From Condylostoma magnum (lineage: Eukaryota; Ciliophora; Heterotrichea; Heterotrichida; Condylostomatidae): a stretch of DNA of 20,011 bases. Of the stretch, positions 17,917-20,011 are shown one piece after another. Location: the NCBI GenBank assembly GCA_920105805.1, contig CAKKTI010000404.1, positions 1 through 20,011 of the forward strand, given 5' to 3'. A model generated the notes under the pieces. The model was not told the origin of the DNA. It ran no database searches and saw nothing but the letters and a program-made list of their open reading frames with translations. The position numbers and the translations under genes are program-made. Position 1 is the first letter of the stretch, and each line of letters begins with the position of its first letter.

Positions 17917-19134
17917 TTATATATCACTGTAAAGAAAGATCTCCTCTGCTTGTAAATTTGATAAGTTAACAAGTACAAAGCTTTGAGATTTACAAAATTT
18001 CGGTACTTGTATAATACAGCACTCCTGATATTTTTATTAGTTAAACTGTTATTAGTTTCCAATTACCATAACATGTGGAGTTTATTCAATGATCAAGGGA
18101 TCATTTCCTCTGCAAGGTGTAGAGCTGTACTCCTATGGACAGGAAGGTGATAAATGCTGATAATCCAAACATCTCTGTGCGATTTCTTGTATAGAATTTT
18201 GGGGAAGATATCTCTGCATAGATCTTAAATTTTAACCAGCTAAGCATAGGAAAATAGCACTGTCTAATTTAAATTCATAAGGGTTCGTCTGGGTTTAGAA
18301 TGTAGTAAGCTTTTTAGAATAACTGAATAATTGGTACTTTAGAGGCTGTTGAGGGAGGGAAAAATTAGAAGGATCATGGACTCCTGGAATTAAATCAACA
18401 TAAACTTACAATGCTAAATCTGCTAGTAGAATGTCTAATCTTCTTAACTATTCCTAGCCGTATGTTGGGTCAATACCCTTTGCCAATGAATTGCCTAGTA
18501 TCACTACTCTGATTATCACGTTTGACTTATTTATGTTTTTAAGTCCTCCGGTTATGTACTCTGAGAATAAAGCATATAAAAGGGGGTTAAATCCTTATTT
18601 TCCTAATTATAGACTCGAAACAAAACAAATGTAGTGCTGTTGGGGTATTATAGGGAGTTCTGTTATATGTTTATTAGGAAAGCAGTAATCTCTAACTACT
18701 AATTGATCAAAGTTATTTAAGTATCCTCTAACACCTATTATTATGCCCTAGCATAGTTTTTTAGGGTTTTTAATTTATAGTTGAATTAATCCAGATTAGT
18801 CCTCTAAAAAGTACTCTATAGGTTTTTACTAATCATTTTGTTTACCGTTATGTGAAAATTAATAAATGAAACGGCTAATGATAGATTCCTTTATTCCTTT
18901 TATAATAAAAACCCCTATAACAAAACAGTCTTTATGGGTTTTTATATCGTGTATTTAATTATAATTTGTTTCAGGTCATTTTATATTAGCTGATTCGAAA
19001 ATTCTATGCTGCAATTCGCGTAATCTTGACTGATATAGTAAATAGTATTATTCCTCATATTAAAGTCTTAAAATATACTTATAGGAAAGGTTTACGTATT
19101 ATTCAGAAATTTCTCTATTGCCTACAATTTCCAT
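17917..19134 (-). CDS. POLD2: DNA polymerase delta small subunit (POLD2/Cdc1 family)
   Basis: The 405-residue product aligns along its length with POLD2. YVNLSYKYILRLQYEEQYYL at the start is followed by an OB-fold region, then VVILGNSLAKGID and the calcineurin-like (inactive phosphoesterase) domain: VDLIPGVHDPSNFSLPQQPL, TNPYEFKLDSAIFLCLAGQN, SIQEIAQRCLDYQHLSPSCP, NDPLIIEQTPHVMVIGNQQQ and CIIQVPKFCKSQSFVLVNL. It is the structural B subunit joining the Pol delta catalytic subunit to the rest of the replicative holoenzyme. The Gln of the conserved SGQN (AGQN here) is TAA. One TGA is read as Trp (NIK-W-PETNY). The gene ends with three consecutive stop triplets, TAA TAG TAA (17911-17919). The start is ATG 19134. 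Confidence 0.94.
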
Positions 19135-19559
19135 TTTAAAAGTTATTAATAATACATCAATTTATTATAGTATTAAAATGTCAGTATAATTTTACTATAT
19201 TACTGATCTTAAATAGACTCATTCAATTATTGATTGTTGAATCTGTTAAGTTTAGTTGTATATCTTATTTAGCATTTGAATGGGAATTTGACATTAGTTC
19301 AATAACAAAATAACTGTATACTGCAATTTGATATTAAAACTATTATAAATTAACTTTTGAATCTTATAAAACACTATGTTTCCTTATTCACTAATTTAAA
19401 TACTAACAGGTCTTAAAACAAATCATACATTTTAGGAATATATTTCATCTTAGCTACTGAGGTTGCACATTTTATGTATACTCATATATATAAAGCCACC
19501 ATAAGTAGACCTTTTTTAATTATTTAACTCATAATAATCTAGATAATATTATTTTCATA
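19135..19559. other. AT-rich region upstream of POLD2
   Basis: No gene is supported directly. On the minus strand, if a 22-nt GT-AG element at 19539-19560 were an intron, the short ORF at 19636 would continue here as DYYELNNQKRSTYGGFIYMS. The translation decays into low complexity soon after. Confidence 0.4.
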
Positions 19560-19636
19560 CCTTGAATGGGATCAACGTAGCATTCATTCACAACTTTTCT
19601 AAGTGTATTCCTAATCAAACCTCTATTTACACCCAT
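19560..19636 (-). CDS. Possible first exon or short ORF
   Basis: The sequence starts MGVNRGLIRNTLRKVVNECY followed by VDPIQ, which has protein-like composition and a clear ATG, then reaches GTATGAAAATAATATTATCT followed by AG, a possible 22-nt intron. No family is recognised. The length and the unproven intron make this weak. Confidence 0.3.
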
Positions 19637-20011
19637 TATGTAATTAGATTAGTGTAATATTATGAAAGCTAAACATTCAATTAATCATTATAAAGTAGGT
19701 TAGCATTATATCTTGAAAAACCTATGTAAGATTTAAAGATCTCTATAATAATTAAGCATAATACTTCTAAACATCCTTAGTACTAAAATTATGCAAAATA
19801 GAAGCTTTAAATATCTAAGTCTCTTTTTATCAGTACTTTAATTTTTTTCTAATATAAGTTTTACTTACGAGACAAGAGCTTTTACAGTTATGATGCCATA
19901 AAGAAACTATCTCAATTATTGGACCAATATCCCTAATAATACAGTATAACTAGAAGCATAAAATAACTTTTTCATATTATTATTTAGCATGAACTAGACC
20001 AACCCTGATAA
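19637..20011. other. Right-edge sequence, possibly the start of a plus-strand gene
   Basis: Mostly AT-rich. The last 150 bp on the plus strand translate in one frame to a helical-looking stretch (SYDAIKKLSQLLDQYP) and in another to MMPQRNYLNYWTNIPNNTVQ. I cannot choose between them, and the gene, if any, is cut by the window edge. Confidence 0.25.

Noticed and set aside
17856-18062. Minus-strand 68-codon frame (METNNSLTNKNIR...)
   Set aside because: It is an out-of-frame shadow of the POLD2 C-terminal region.
1-20011. Karyorelict code (table 27: only TGA stops)
   Set aside because: The FYVE-like/RPC8, WD40/Fes1 and orphan/POLD2 convergent pairs have no in-frame TGA near their ends. Using TGA alone would run coding sequence deep into conserved antisense genes.
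1-20011. Blastocrithidia-type code (TAA/TAG = Glu)
   Set aside because: TAA/TAG fall on invariant Gln (eRF1 GGQ, GVLQGN; Fes1 QNNP; POLD2 SGQN), not Glu.
1-20011. tRNA, rRNA, CRISPR, transposon or virus-like element
   Set aside because: No T-loop consensus with a fitting cloverleaf, no long terminal repeats, and no transposase, reverse transcriptase or capsid motif was seen by eye. A covariance-model scan was not possible here.

Overview
The window is AT-rich eukaryotic DNA from a ciliate in which all three standard stop triplets are also read as amino acids. TAA and TAG sit where Gln is conserved: the GGQ motif of eRF1, the QNNP motif of Fes1/HspBP1, and SGQN of POLD2. TGA sits where Trp is conserved: the DxWS motif of two protein kinases, the WD of WD40 repeats, and the N-terminal LLxW of Fes1. 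The same triplets also end genes: TGA ends uL23, TAG ends Fes1 and CDPK, TAA ends POLD2 and others. Convergent neighbours only 8 to 26 bp apart have no other nearby stop. This matches the Condylostoma-type code (NCBI table 28) and a heterotrich such as Condylostoma, better than the karyorelict code (table 27), in which only TGA terminates. The species is inferred from the code only.

Layout, left to right: possible gene end (1-105, +); TraB-like protein (625-1800, -); FYVE-like zinc finger/coiled-coil protein (1810-2709, +), whose start lies 9 bp from the TraB start; RNA polymerase III subunit RPC8 (2733-3302, -); C2H2 zinc-finger protein (3382-4368, +); a WD40 protein with seven nearly identical 42-residue repeats (4809-6314, +); Aurora/PLK-like kinase with coiled coil (6646-8472, +); a second, ordinary WD40 protein (8561-9630, +, probably one 17-nt intron); Fes1/HspBP1 Hsp70 exchange factor (9639-10436, -); a CDPK that looks catalytically dead (10630-12099, -); ubiquitin-like-domain protein (12359-12907, -); ribosomal protein uL23 (13203-13637, +); a small unassigned ORF (13989-14213, -); eRF1 (14638-15942, -); a cluster of decayed copies of the N-terminal part of the first WD40 gene (about 16134-17240); a 110-residue orphan (17558-17890, +); DNA polymerase delta small subunit POLD2 (17917-19134, -); and weakly supported sequence to the right edge.

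The genes do not form a pathway. They are monocistronic-looking eukaryotic housekeeping and signalling genes with short spacers and very short 3' gaps. Three things stand out. First, the release factor that has to tell sense from stop is itself encoded here, and its catalytic GGQ glutamine is written as TAA. Second, the tandem WD40 array varies mostly at a few top-face positions, like fungal allorecognition receptors, and decayed relatives of the same gene lie 10 kb away. Third, the CDPK has lost its catalytic residues but keeps a lipidation motif and EF-hands.

Reading frames were translated by eye with TAA/TAG=Q and TGA=W. Because every stop is ambiguous, 3' ends are the least certain coordinates. 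No tRNA, rRNA, CRISPR array, transposon or virus-like element was recognised.
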